Below, piece by piece: positions 46,178-54,939 of a DNA stretch of 64,000 nucleotides. Source of the stretch: Pannonibacter tanglangensis (GTDB taxonomy: Bacteria; Pseudomonadota; Alphaproteobacteria; Rhizobiales; Stappiaceae); NCBI RefSeq assembly GCF_009915685.1, contig NZ_JAABLP010000003.1; one strand, 5' to 3'. Under the pieces are notes generated by a model that was not told where the DNA came from, ran no database searches, and saw only the letters and a program-made list of their open reading frames with translations. The position numbers were made by a program, and so were the translations under genes. Every line of letters begins with the position of its first letter. Within the stretch, counting starts at the first letter, position 1.

Positions 46178-47272
46178 TCAGGATTGTGCGTTGCGGTCGC
46201 CGGGGGCCGGATCGGCATCGCTGCGGGCACGGCCGAGGACCAGAAGTGTCACCAGCGGCAGAATCAGGACCAGGGCGATGTAGCGGGCCAGCTGGTGCGC
46301 CGCCACATAGGCGGGGTCCATGTCGAGAAGGAAAGCGATCAGCATCATCACCTCGAGCCCCCCGGGCGCATAGGCCAGCAGCACCTGGCCGAGCGGCAGA
46401 CCGAGCAGCTGCGAGACGAGAACCGCCCCGAGCGCCGAGAGGACAAAGCCGACGGCGAAGGCCCCGACCGAGGCCGCCAGCAGGCGCAGGAGCTCGCGCG
46501 GACGGGTGTCGGCGAAGCGGGTACCGATCATGGCCCCCAGCGCGATGAAGCAGGGGATCATCAGCGGGTCCGGCACATGCGTGTTGAGCAGGCCGCTGCC
46601 GTTGAGACCGGCGCTGACGAAGAAGGCGCCCGTCAGCCAGCCACCGGGAAACCCGACCCGCTGGGCCAGCAGGCTGCCGGCCAGACAGAGGGCCATGGCG
46701 AGCGCGAATTGCGGCCAGGGGGCCATGGCCGGCGGCACCAGCACGGGCATCTGGTCCTGCGGCGTCGCCCCGACAATGATCCCCGGCAGGACAGCGACCA
46801 GAAAGAACAGGCGGATCGTCTGGGAGGCCGCAACCCTCGCCACATCGGTCTTGCGGTCGGTGGCCATGGCAATGACGAAGGACAGGGCGCCGGGGATGGC
46901 GGCAAAATAGGCCGTTTCCCGTTCCCAGCCTGCAACACGCTGCAGGAAAAGAAAGGTACCGGCCATCACCGCGACCACGACGATGGCAAGACCAAGCATG
47001 GACAGGGGCCAGTCGGCAACGCGCTCGACCACTTCCGGCGTGACGCCGCTGCCCATGGTCACGCCCATCAGCACGAAGATGCCGTCGCGCAGCCGCAACG
47101 GGAAATGCGAGGGCATGCCGAGCAGGACGCCGGCCGCAACCGCGATCATCGCGCCGGACAGCCAGGCCGCCGGGAGCCCGAGCGCGGCGAAGCCGAAGCT
47201 GCCGAGGGTTCCAACACCGAGAGTATAGAAAAGGTGGCGCAGACGGGCTGCGGGCGACGGCTGAGATGTCAT
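46178..47272 (-). CDS. AbrB family membrane transporter (duplicated domain)
   Basis: 364 residues with about ten to twelve membrane helices in two repeats, each containing the family core GLPAAWLSGAMIAV/FPGGWLTGAFFVSA and GVTMGSGVTPE/LGAMIGTRFADT. It is the family often labelled ammonia monooxygenase/AidB regulator AbrB, a name not related to the DNA-binding AbrB. It lies between hemN and the cbb3 operon; no link to respiration is known. Its start is weakly supported by a GGGA stretch. Confidence 0.88.
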   Translation of the reverse strand: MTSQPSPAARLRHLFYTLGVGTLGSFGFAALGLPAAWLSGAMIAVAAGVLLGMPSHFPLRLRDGIFVLMGVTMGSGVTPEVVERVADWPLSMLGLAIVVVAVMAGTFLFLQRVAGWERETAYFAAIPGALSFVIAMATDRKTDVARVAASQTIRLFFLVAVLPGIIVGATPQDQMPVLVPPAMAPWPQFALAMALCLAGSLLAQRVGFPGGWLTGAFFVSAGLNGSGLLNTHVPDPLMIPCFIALGAMIGTRFADTRPRELLRLLAASVGAFAVGFVLSALGAVLVSQLLGLPLGQVLLAYAPGGLEVMMLIAFLLDMDPAYVAAHQLARYIALVLILPLVTLLVLGRARSDADPAPGDRNAQS

Positions 47273-47394
47273 GGGTCCCGGGGAGACTGGACGTGAACAG
47301 GCAGGACGGACAGCATAGACCGGTCCGGACCATCTGGCACGCACGAATGCCGGGCCGTCGGGGCTGAGGCATATCCCGTAGAGGCAGATCCCGG

Positions 47395-47408
47395 TTGAGG
47401 CAGATCAA
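47395..47408. promoter_or_regulatory. FNR/FixK box upstream of hemN
   Basis: TTGAGGCAGATCAA fits TTGA-N6-TCAA with one extra match (ATCAA) on the right. Its centre is 41.5 bases before the hemN ATG at 47443, so class II activation would start the RNA at or next to the start codon. Confidence 0.7.
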
Positions 47409-47442
47409 GGTCTGCACGGGCGTGCCGTGGCAAGACAGACGC

Positions 47443-48807
47443 ATGAGCGACAGACTTGCCCCTTACGGCACGCGCAACGTGCCCCGCTACACCAGCTATC
47501 CCACCGCCCCCCATTTCAACGAGGGCGTGGACGGGCCGCTTTACGCGCGATGGCTGGAGGAGCTGCCTGCGGCGACGCGGCTGTCACTCTACCTGCATGT
47601 CCCCTTCTGCCGGGACATCTGCCACTACTGCGGCTGTCACACCAAGGCCAGCCGCCGCGACGCTCCGCTCGAGCGCTATGCCGAGACCCTGGCGCGGGAA
47701 ATCGAACTGGTCGGCGAGCATCTGGGCACACGGCATCCGGTCAGCCACATCCACTGGGGCGGCGGCACGCCAAGCCTGCTGCCTGCCGCAAAGCTTGAGG
47801 ATCTCGCCAGCCGGCTCGGACGGGTGTTCGAACTGATGCCCGGCATCGAACATGCGATGGAGCTGGATCCGCGCCATGTCGGAGCCGGTCTGGCACGGAC
47901 ACTGGCCGCCATCGGCATCACCCGGGTGAGCCTCGGCGTGCAGGACATGGACGACACTGTCCAGAAGGCGATCGGCCGGGTCCAGTCGCTGGAGGTGGTG
48001 ACGGCGGCAACGCGGCATCTGCGCGATGCGGGCCTGACGTCGATCAACTTCGACCTGATGTATGGCCTGCCGCACCAGAGCCGCGACACGATCCTGGAGA
48101 CCGTGGCGCGGACTGTCGAGCTGCGTCCGGCGCGGATCGCGCTGTTCGGCTATGCCCATGTTCCCTGGATGAAGAAGCACCAGCGGCTGATCGACGAGGC
48201 CGCCCTGCCCGCCCCGGCGGAACGGCTCGCCATGGCCGGCCTCGCGCGCGAGGCCCTGATCGCCGCCGGATACGTCGCCATCGGGCTCGACCATTTCGCC
48301 CTGCCCGAGGACAGCATGGCCATTGCCCTGGCCGATGGCAGCCTCAAGCGCAATTTCCAGGGCTACACAACGGACACGGGCGAGGCGCTTGTCGGGTTCG
48401 GCGTGTCGTCGATCGGGCGGCTGCCGCAGGGCCATGTGCAGAATGCGGCCGACACCGGGGCCTGGGAGCGGGCGATCCAGTCCGGCCGGCTGCCGATCGT
48501 CCGCGGCTTTGCGATGAGCGCGGAAGACAACGCCCGGGCGGATATCATCGAACAGCTGATGACCGACTACCGGGTTGATCTCGACGCGGTGATGCGGCGA
48601 CACGGACTGACGCTTGCCTGCCTGTCGGCCAGCCTCGACAAGCTCGCACCGCTCATGGCCGACGGCGTCGTCGCCCGGGCGGGGAGCGTGGTGAGCGTGC
48701 CGGAAGACGCAAGACCCTATGTCCGTGTCGCCGCTGCAGCCTTCGATGCCTATCTCGGCCAGGCCGCCGCCAGCGCCATCGCCCCGCGCCATTCCATGGC
48801 TGTCTAA
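47443..48807 (+). CDS. hemN: Oxygen-independent coproporphyrinogen III oxidase
   Basis: 454 residues, a radical-SAM enzyme. The N-terminal NVPRYTSYPTA and the cluster motif CRDICHYCGCH (CxxxCxxC plus the extra Cys) match HemN proper rather than the HemW chaperone. HWGGGTPS, DLMYGLPHQ and the C-terminal HemN domain are present. It makes protoporphyrinogen when oxygen is scarce. The ATG at 47443 is supported by alignment; the frame continues upstream to a TTG that lies inside the FixK box. Its last codons fall in the first unit of a tandem repeat. Confidence 0.95.
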   Translation: MSDRLAPYGTRNVPRYTSYPTAPHFNEGVDGPLYARWLEELPAATRLSLYLHVPFCRDICHYCGCHTKASRRDAPLERYAETLAREIELVGEHLGTRHPVSHIHWGGGTPSLLPAAKLEDLASRLGRVFELMPGIEHAMELDPRHVGAGLARTLAAIGITRVSLGVQDMDDTVQKAIGRVQSLEVVTAATRHLRDAGLTSINFDLMYGLPHQSRDTILETVARTVELRPARIALFGYAHVPWMKKHQRLIDEAALPAPAERLAMAGLAREALIAAGYVAIGLDHFALPEDSMAIALADGSLKRNFQGYTTDTGEALVGFGVSSIGRLPQGHVQNAADTGAWERAIQSGRLPIVRGFAMSAEDNARADIIEQLMTDYRVDLDAVMRRHGLTLACLSASLDKLAPLMADGVVARAGSVVSVPEDARPYVRVAAAAFDAYLGQAAASAIAPRHSMAV

Positions 48808-48945
48808 GATGGGGCTGTCTAACTTGGGCCTGCCTAACTTGGGGCTGTCTAACTTGGGGCGGTCTGATAGCGGGCTGCCTGACCGGGGCGCTGCCTGATC
48901 GGGCGCTGTCTGGTCCGGGGTGCCTAATGCGCGGTATCTGACGCG
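48798..48945. repeat. 15-bp tandem repeat array, about ten degrading copies
   Basis: Units follow GGCTGTCTAACTTGG. The first (48798-48812) contains the hemN stop codon; copies two and four are identical; later copies keep only the CTG-CCTGA core and the last two are 14 bases. Unit length is a multiple of three. No gene product of the repeat is supported. Confidence 0.85.
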
Positions 48946-49037
48946 GGGCTGGCAATGGCCCGACGAGACCGCCAGCCCCATCGGGCTTGCCGGACAAGAT
49001 GACCCGCCACGGGCTGTGCATCTGGGAAGACCTGGGA

Positions 49038-49092
49038 GGACGGGCTGGCGGAACGGACTGTTGGGACGGACTGTTGGGACGAACTGGCGGGC
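49038..49092. repeat. 13-bp tandem repeat, about four copies
   Basis: Units follow GGACGGACTGTTG, two of them almost identical and adjacent (49051-49079), flanked by decayed copies. It is unrelated in sequence to the arrays before and after it. Confidence 0.7.
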
Positions 49093-49251
49093 CACGTGGC
49101 ACCGGCGGATCCGGCTGGCGACGACCTGCACCAGCGCAGCCGGCGCGAGGGCGTGGTTGCGGCCCGCTCGATCCCCATGACCAATCCCGGATGGACCCTG
49201 CAGGGCAAGGTCCGGCATGACGGGTGACGTGATGTCGGGGCCAGGAATGTC

Positions 49252-49353
49252 GGCCCCCCGTTTCGAGGGCCCCGTTTCGAGGGCCCCGTGTCAGGGCTCC
49301 CGTGTCAGGGCCCCGTGTCAGGGCCCAGTGTAAGGGCCCCCGTTTCTTGAGGG
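49252..49353. repeat. 13- to 14-bp tandem repeat, about seven copies
   Basis: Units follow GGGCCCCGTGTCA, with an alternative ending TTTCGA in the first copies. The GGGCCC core can pair with itself, so the array could form a row of hairpins. It lies about 120 bases beyond the fixK stop. Confidence 0.8.
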
Positions 49354-49474
49354 CGAGAGGAACCGATGGGGCCACGTCCCGCTGTGCGGTCTTCTCCGGA
49401 CCGCGCCGCCGTGAGCACGGCTTCACGGATGAGCTGTCGTCCAAGCCCTCTGGATCCGCGAGCCGCGGTGCGGC

Positions 49475-50197
49475 CTAGTGGCGTCCGGTGAGCTGGCAGA
49501 CAGCGCAGACCTTGTTCAGGCGGATCTCGTCATTGCGTTCGACGGAGATCACCCCGCGACGCTTGAGATCGGAGATCACCCGGCTGACGGTCTCGATCGT
49601 GAGGCCGAGATAGTCGGCGATTTCCTGCCGTGTCATGTGCAGCTTGACCTGGCGCGTGTCATTGCTCTCGTCGACCGGGCCGGCGCAGGCGTTGGTGCCG
49701 CGATCGGGAACCAGATGCATCAGGAAGCTCGCGACCCGTTCGGTGGCGGACTTGCGGCCGAGCAGGACGGCATGTTCATGCAGGGACTGCATCTGGGCCA
49801 CGAGGCAGCGGGTGAGCTGACGCTGGATCGCCGGCGAGCCCTCGACCTGGGTGAGATCGAGCATGTTGACGCGCGCATCCGTCAGGGTTTCGGCCGTGCA
49901 ATCCTGCTCGTCACCGTTGGGGATGCCGAAGATGTCGCCGGTGCGCAGGACCTCGACCACCTGGCGGCGGCCGTCCGGCAGCAGCTTGAACAGCATGATC
50001 GTTCCGCGGGCAACCTCGAAGATGCGATCCGCCGGGTCGCCTTCGTAGAAGACCACTTCATGCGGCTTGTACTGGGCCGACTTCGCGCCGAAGGCATCGA
50101 AGGAAGCAGCCGGCGCAGCACCCGGACGCGCGGAGGCGCCCATGGCCTGCGTGCGATAGCCGGATGTGGTGTCGGGATTGCGTTCAAGGTAAGCCAT
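49475..50197 (-). CDS. fixK: Crp/Fnr family transcriptional regulator, FixK type
   Basis: 240 residues. A cyclic-nucleotide-fold sensor (HEVVFYEGDPADRIFEVARGTIML, FGIPNGDEQDC) is joined by a dimer helix to an FNR-type helix-turn-helix (TRQEIADYLGLTIETVSRVISDLKRRG, with the E-x3-SR that reads TTGAT). The N-terminal cysteine cluster of oxygen-sensing FNR is missing, which favours FixK. Unusually the C-terminus ends in VCAVCQLTGRH with a CxxC. Two cognate boxes lie upstream of hemN and ccoN. Confidence 0.92.
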   Translation of the reverse strand: MAYLERNPDTTSGYRTQAMGASARPGAAPAASFDAFGAKSAQYKPHEVVFYEGDPADRIFEVARGTIMLFKLLPDGRRQVVEVLRTGDIFGIPNGDEQDCTAETLTDARVNMLDLTQVEGSPAIQRQLTRCLVAQMQSLHEHAVLLGRKSATERVASFLMHLVPDRGTNACAGPVDESNDTRQVKLHMTRQEIADYLGLTIETVSRVISDLKRRGVISVERNDEIRLNKVCAVCQLTGRH

Positions 50198-50509
50198 TAT
50201 TCCCTCCTATGGCTGCCAGCGGCCATGAGGACTGATGCAGCAGGTCCGTCCACCTGATCCCTGCATCGGCAGCCGCCCCACCCCGTCCGGTGTCGCGGCC
50301 AGCCCCCTTTGCTGACAGCACAACCCTAGACGGTGACCGGGCAAGGGAAAATCCGGGCGAGTGCGTAAGGTGTTCTACATAACGCCCTAAGGGAACACGT
50401 CTTTTCAGTAAAACCCGAGGCCGTCGAAAGACGTCGCAAGTTGACGAAACGGCGTCATGCACAGTTCATCGACAGGACATCGTCACGTCATCAGGGCGTC
50501 ATTACCGCG
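50198..50509. promoter_or_regulatory. 312-base region upstream of fixK, candidate regulator site
   Basis: No gene is seen. GTGTTC (50370-50375) and GAACAC (50393-50398) form an inverted repeat with a 17-base spacer containing CCCTAAGG, about 173-200 bases upstream of fixK. FixJ is expected to bind in this region, but I cannot confirm that this is its site. Confidence 0.4.
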
Positions 50510-50848
50510 TTACAGATGCGGGACCAGGGCAGCTTCGGACAAGGGCTTGCGCAGGAACACGACCGGCTTCAGCTCCGCGATGACATCGCGGATGTAGACG
50601 CTCGACTGGCCGGAAATGACGATGACCCGCGGCGGCTGTTTCAGCTGGTCGATCCAGCGCACGACCTGCAGGCCGCTGAGGCCAGGAAGCCCGAGGTCGA
50701 CAATCACCACGTCATCGGGGGCAGGCGGCGGGGCCTCGAAGAAAGATTCGGCGTCCGGGTAGCACACGGACTCATGTCCGACGCCGGCCAGCAAAGTGGC
50801 CAACGCATCGGCAACGCCATAATCATCCTCGATGATATGAACAGTCAC
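50510..50848 (-). CDS. Single-domain response regulator (receiver only)
   Basis: 112 residues, just a receiver: acidic HIIEDD, phospho-acceptor D51 in VIVDLGLPG, Ser in VISGQS and K101 in FLRKPLS. It lies between fixJ and fixK, the same place as a receiver gene in the Bradyrhizobium fixLJ-bll2758-fixK2 cluster. It may compete with FixJ for FixL phosphate or tune the cascade. Confidence 0.92.
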   Translation of the reverse strand: MTVHIIEDDYGVADALATLLAGVGHESVCYPDAESFFEAPPPAPDDVVIVDLGLPGLSGLQVVRWIDQLKQPPRVIVISGQSSVYIRDVIAELKPVVFLRKPLSEAALVPHL

Positions 50849-51002
50849 GTGGGCCAGGCTCCATCCTACCTGTCGGTCAGGTCAGCCCGTTATAGGGCTT
50901 CCTGTCAGGAATAGATCTACGCACTACTACGAAAGCAGCAGGAGCCTTTCGATTTGGTCAATGATCGCCGGGACTTGGCAGAAAATTGCGGCATCGCGTC
51001 GC

Positions 51003-51617
51003 TCAATGCCCGAGAACGATGCGGACAAGGTCGGCGGCGTTCTTCGCACCAAGCTTTTCCATGATGCGGGCCCGGTGCACCTCGACCGTGCGCGGGCTGA
51101 TGCCGAGATCGCGCCCGGCCTCCTTGTTCGAGGCCCCGGCGGTGATCTTGCCCAGCACCTCGCGCTCGCGTCGCGTCAGGAGATCGGCCCCCTGGAAGTC
51201 GGGATGGTCGTCGACGCTGCCGGCGCGGTTGGACATGGCCGCGATCCCCTCGCGCACCCGCTCCACCACGGTGTCGGCGTTGAACGGCTTCTCGATGAAG
51301 TCGAAGGCCCCGTTGCGGATCGCATCGACCGCCATCGGGATGTCCCCCTGGCCGGAAATGATGAAGATCGGCGCGGCGTAATTGTCGGCGCTCAGAGCCT
51401 TCAGGACATCGATGCCGGACCGCCCCGGCATGTGCACGTCGAGGATCACGCAGGCCGGGATGCGGGTCTGTGCCGCCTCGACGAAACTGTCGCCATCCGC
51501 AAAACTGACGACCGTGAAGCCTTCCATCTCGAAGACCACAGACAAGGCATCACGAACCGCCGGATCGTCATCAACGATATAAATGGTCTGGCTGGCATCG
51601 GTGCTCACGGTGCTCAT
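51003..51617 (-). CDS. fixJ: Two-component response regulator FixJ
   Basis: 204 residues. The receiver has IVDDDPAVRDAL and phospho-acceptor D60 in VILDVHMPG, followed by IISGQGDIPMAV and FIEKPF, then a LuxR-type helix-turn-helix (LTRREREVLGKITAGASNKEAGRDLGISPRTVEVHRARIMEKLGA is the segment, at residues 145-190). It lies 58 bases after fixL on the same strand and should activate fixK. Confidence 0.94.
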   Translation of the reverse strand: MSTVSTDASQTIYIVDDDPAVRDALSVVFEMEGFTVVSFADGDSFVEAAQTRIPACVILDVHMPGRSGIDVLKALSADNYAAPIFIISGQGDIPMAVDAIRNGAFDFIEKPFNADTVVERVREGIAAMSNRAGSVDDHPDFQGADLLTRREREVLGKITAGASNKEAGRDLGISPRTVEVHRARIMEKLGAKNAADLVRIVLGH

Positions 51618-51675
51618 CGCCCAGAGATCCTTTCATTCACGAATCGAGAACTGCGGTTGGTTCGTTTTGGTCCGA

Positions 51676-52839
51676 TCAGTCGTCTGTATCAATGCCACAT
51701 TCGACGGGGAGGCGAAGGACAAAGGTGGCCCCTTCCCCGGCAGCCTGTCGCAAAACCAGGTCACCGCCATGATTTTGCGCAATCGTGCGCGAGATCGCCA
51801 GCCCGAGCCCCAGTCCCTTGCGCTTGTGGCTGGAGAAGGCGCGGAACAGCTCCGGCATGACTTCCTTCGGCACGCCCGGTCCACTGTCCTGGACGCGGAA
51901 CTCGATGAACCCGTCCTCCTGCGCGATCTGCAGCCGCACACGCTTGACGGCAGAACCGGCCACGGCCTCGCGGGCATTGCGCAGCAGGTTGATCAGGACC
52001 TGGCGGATCTGGACCTGATCCATCGGAACAACCGGCAGGCCGGCGGGAACGTCGGTCGAGAAACTCACGCCGCTGTCGGTGCTGCCGAGTTCCACCAGCT
52101 CGACGCAGGAGCGCGCGAAGGAGGCGATTTCCGTGTCGGTGCGCTCCGGCTCGCGCTTCTCGACGAGCTGGCGCATGCGCTGGATGATGTCGCCGGCCCT
52201 TTCGGCCTCGCGCATCGCCTTCTCGATCACCGTCAGCATCTGCGCATCGACAAGGGTGGTGTCACGGGCCTTGCGGACAACCGCCTGCAGATAGAGCAGC
52301 ACGGCCGTCAGCGGCTGGTTCAGCTCATGCGCGATGGCCGCGCCCATCTCGTCGATGGCGCTGATGCGGGTCATGTGAACCAGCTGGGCCTGCGCCTGGG
52401 CGAGGCTGCGCTCCATCTGCTTGCGGGGGCGCAGATCGCGCAGGATGCCGATGAACTGCCGCCCGTCCGGCGTCACGGCCTCGCCGACCGACAGCTCGAC
52501 CGGAAATTCGGTGCCGTCCTTGTGGCGGGCATGCACCTCGCGGCCGATGCCGATGATGCGCTTCTCGCCAGTGTCGAGATAATGCTGCACGTAGCCGTCA
52601 TGGGCATGCGCATAGCGCGACGGCATGACCAGCGCGACATTCTGCCCGAGGATCTCCGGGGCGCTGTAACCGAACAGGCGTTCGCAGGCCTTGTTGTAGG
52701 CCAGCACGCACATCCGGTCATCGATGACCATGATGCCGTCGACGGCCGTGTCCAGAACGCCCTCGAGACGCGCACCGGACACGCTCCAGACTGGCTCGTG
52801 CGTTGCCGGCTCCACCGTGGGAACGATCCCTTCTGCCAT
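51676..52839 (-). CDS. fixL: Oxygen-sensing histidine kinase FixL (haem PAS)
   Basis: 387 residues, soluble, with no membrane segment. The PAS domain (about 22-140) has H80 in AHAHDGYVQHY and R100 in RIIGIGREV, with the 20-residue spacing of the haem ligand and oxygen-contacting Arg of Bradyrhizobium FixL. The kinase core follows: H171 in AIAHELNQPL, then N, G1 (FRVQDSGPGVP) and G2 (GLGLGLAISR) boxes. It is inactive with oxygen bound and phosphorylates FixJ when oxygen falls. Confidence 0.94.
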   Translation of the reverse strand: MAEGIVPTVEPATHEPVWSVSGARLEGVLDTAVDGIMVIDDRMCVLAYNKACERLFGYSAPEILGQNVALVMPSRYAHAHDGYVQHYLDTGEKRIIGIGREVHARHKDGTEFPVELSVGEAVTPDGRQFIGILRDLRPRKQMERSLAQAQAQLVHMTRISAIDEMGAAIAHELNQPLTAVLLYLQAVVRKARDTTLVDAQMLTVIEKAMREAERAGDIIQRMRQLVEKREPERTDTEIASFARSCVELVELGSTDSGVSFSTDVPAGLPVVPMDQVQIRQVLINLLRNAREAVAGSAVKRVRLQIAQEDGFIEFRVQDSGPGVPKEVMPELFRAFSSHKRKGLGLGLAISRTIAQNHGGDLVLRQAAGEGATFVLRLPVECGIDTDD

Positions 52840-52935
52840 GGCACCCTGCCACCCGTCGTTGCACCGAAGTCTGGTCCGGGAGAGGAGTTTACAGACTCAT
52901 ACGCGAAATTGCGTAGCTTACCGATCACGGGTTCG

Positions 52936-54111
52936 TCAATGCGAAAGCCATTCAGCGAGGCGTCGGGTCCCCTCCCGCAGATGGGCCTCGCGGCGGGCAT
53001 AGCACAGGCGCAGGAACCCCTCCCCGGCTGGCCCGAAGGCGGATCCGGGCGCGAGGCCGAGCCCGGTGTCCCGGACCAGATCCATGGCGAGACGGCGGCT
53101 GTCGGGATGGCCATCCAGCCCGAAGAACAGGTAGAACGCCCCCTCAGGCTCGGCGAACCGGCTGCCCGGCAGGGCCGCCACCGCGTCGCGGACCAGCTGC
53201 CGTCCGGCATCCGCCCGCGCGATCTGCTCGGCCAGGAAGGCGTCGCCCTCCGCCGACAGTGCCGCAAGCGCCGCCCGCTGGGCAAATGTCGCCACGCCGG
53301 AGTTGGAATACTGGATCAGGTTCTCGATGACCTGGCCAAGCTCCGCAGGAGCCGACAGCCAGCCGATGCGCCAGCCCGTCATCGCCCAGTTCTTCGAGAA
53401 CGTATTCACGTAGATGATCCGGTCCTGATCACTCGCCAGGTCATGGAAGGAAGGAGCCCGCCCCGCCTCGCCATAGTAGAACCGGGCATAGACCTCGTCG
53501 GAGATGATCCAGAGACCATGCTTGCGCGCAAGGGCCAGAATGCTGGCGAGCGTGGCATGGTCGGCGACCCAGCCGGTGGGATTGCTCGGCGAATTGAGAA
53601 AGATGGCGCGCGTGCGCGGCGTGATGGCTGCGGCCAGCTGCTCGACATCCAGCGTCCAGCCGGATGCGCCGAAGCGCAGCGGAACGGACACGGGCCGGCC
53701 GCCATTGATGCCGACCGCGGCTGCGATGTTGGGCCAGGACGGCATCGGCACGAGGACTTCATCGCCGGCCCCCGCCACGAGCGCCACGGCGATCTGGATC
53801 GCATGCATGCCGGAGCCGGTGACGAAGAAGCGCTCGGGATCGAAGTCCCGCTCGTAGACACGGCCGTGGTAGGCGGCCAGCGCCTGGCGCAGCTCCGGCA
53901 GGCCGCGCTGATAGGTGTAGAAGGTCTCGCCGGCGCGCAAGGCCGCCTCGGCCGCCGCGCAGATGAACGTCGGTGTCGGAAGATCGCCCTCGCCCACCCA
54001 GAGCGGGATCAGGTCCGATCGTCCCCTTGCGACATTGACGACCTCGACGATACCGCTTTCCGGGGCTTCGCGCGCAGGCTGGCGAATCGCGGACAGGAGC
54101 TGGCTGGACAC
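52936..54111 (-). CDS. Pyridoxal-phosphate aminotransferase class I/II
   Basis: 391 residues. The PLP lysine lies in NTFSKNWAMTGWRIGW, with NSPSNPTG (Asn contacting PLP) and ISDEVYARF (Asp) before it and the carboxylate-binding Arg in LRLCYAR. The start is a GTG at 54111 with AGAGG six bases upstream; no ATG fits. The group includes aspartate-type and alanine-type enzymes, so the amino donor is not certain. It is on the same strand as fixL but 96 bases away and likely independent. Confidence 0.9.
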   Translation of the reverse strand: MSSQLLSAIRQPAREAPESGIVEVVNVARGRSDLIPLWVGEGDLPTPTFICAAAEAALRAGETFYTYQRGLPELRQALAAYHGRVYERDFDPERFFVTGSGMHAIQIAVALVAGAGDEVLVPMPSWPNIAAAVGINGGRPVSVPLRFGASGWTLDVEQLAAAITPRTRAIFLNSPSNPTGWVADHATLASILALARKHGLWIISDEVYARFYYGEAGRAPSFHDLASDQDRIIYVNTFSKNWAMTGWRIGWLSAPAELGQVIENLIQYSNSGVATFAQRAALAALSAEGDAFLAEQIARADAGRQLVRDAVAALPGSRFAEPEGAFYLFFGLDGHPDSRRLAMDLVRDTGLGLAPGSAFGPAGEGFLRLCYARREAHLREGTRRLAEWLSH

Positions 54112-54197
54112 GGAAAACCTCTGGATCTCAAGGACAAAGCAAAGCGGGCCAGCCGTGGCTGACCCGTGACGACCATACAAAGACGGTCTGCAGATGA

Positions 54198-54258
54198 CAC
54201 TTGAAAAGGCGTGAACCATCCATCACGCAAAGCGATGGATCGCTGCCGCGTGGTTCAC
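54198..54258 (-). terminator. Candidate terminator after mscL
   Basis: Nested arms GTGAACCA/TGGTTCAC and ATCCATC/GATGGAT form a stem at the mscL stop codon. In the leftward reading it is followed by GCCTTTTC. The T-run is short. Confidence 0.5.
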
Positions 54259-54686
54259 CGCTTCAGCAGGTCGCGGATTTCGGTGAGCAGCAGCTGCTCG
54301 CGGGTCGGCGCAGGCTCGACCGGCGCTGCCGGCTTGGCTTCCTCGCTGCGGCGCAGGCGGTTGACGCCCTTCACGACGATGAAGAGCGCAAAGGCCACGA
54401 TGGTGAACTTCACCACGGCATTGATGAAGAGACCCAGGTTCCAGGTCACGGCACCGGCGTTCTTCGCGGCCGCGACCGTGGCATAGGGGCCTTCCGGCAT
54501 GCCCTGCTTGAGGACGATGAACAGTTCCGAGAAATCGACATTGCCCAGGATCAGGCCGATCGGCGGCATGATGATGTCGTCGACCATGGAAGACACGATG
54601 GCGCTGAAAGCCGCGCCGATCACGATACCGATGGCCATGTCGAGCATGTTGCCCTTGATGGCAAATTCCTTGAATTCCTTCAGCAT
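54255..54686 (-). CDS. mscL: Large-conductance mechanosensitive channel
   Basis: 143 residues. The N-terminal helix MLKEFKEFAIKGNMLDMAIGIVIGAAFSAIV with its pore-lining glycines, then DDIIMPPIGL and the second helix FTIVAFALFIVVKGVNRLRR, identify MscL. It opens on osmotic downshock to release solutes. It is a single gene, divergent from the large symporter-kinase gene. Confidence 0.97.
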   Translation of the reverse strand: MLKEFKEFAIKGNMLDMAIGIVIGAAFSAIVSSMVDDIIMPPIGLILGNVDFSELFIVLKQGMPEGPYATVAAAKNAGAVTWNLGLFINAVVKFTIVAFALFIVVKGVNRLRRSEEAKPAAPVEPAPTREQLLLTEIRDLLKR

Positions 54687-54939
54687 TGAATGCTCCCGTT
54701 TCGCCCCGGCCCCTTGGTAAAATTACGGGCCTTACGTTGCTGTATCACATGCTTAACACATTCCAAACGCCGACTTGAAGGGTGACCCCGTCGCAAGGCC
54801 AATAGACAGACGAAACCGGGTGTGGTCCGATCGCGTCGGGAGGCGGTGCAGCGTTGGCACCGGCCGCAAGATGACAACCGAGGCGGCATGACCCGCAGCC
54901 GGCCCCAGCGGGCCGGCCCGAGAATGGACCGGGCAGACC

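Larger units (their letters stand above)
48808..49474. other. 667-base hemN-fixK intergenic region, repeats only
   Basis: It holds the three tandem arrays listed separately, joined by spacers without recognisable genes. Long leftward open frames run through it but consist of repeat translations and antisense hemN, with no ribosome site or similarity. hemN (rightward) and fixK (leftward) converge here, so no promoter is needed. Confidence 0.75.

Noticed and set aside
44371..46548. Long rightward open frame over ccoN
   Set aside because: Antisense shadow of ccoN and the end of the AbrB-type gene; no similarity or ribosome site.
46178..47272. DNA-binding AbrB transition-state regulator
   Set aside because: The protein is a polytopic membrane protein of the transporter family that shares only the name.
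47584..49218. Leftward open frame through hemN and the tandem repeats, with repeating LDSPK-type peptides
   Set aside because: It lies antisense to hemN and its repeat portion only reflects the 15-bp unit being a multiple of three; no start site or similarity.
48798..49353. CRISPR-like array
   Set aside because: Units are contiguous without unique spacers and no cas gene is present; these are simple tandem repeats.
49475..50197. Oxygen-sensing FNR/FnrL
   Set aside because: The N-terminal cysteine cluster needed for a 4Fe-4S centre is missing, and the fixLJ neighbourhood favours FixK.
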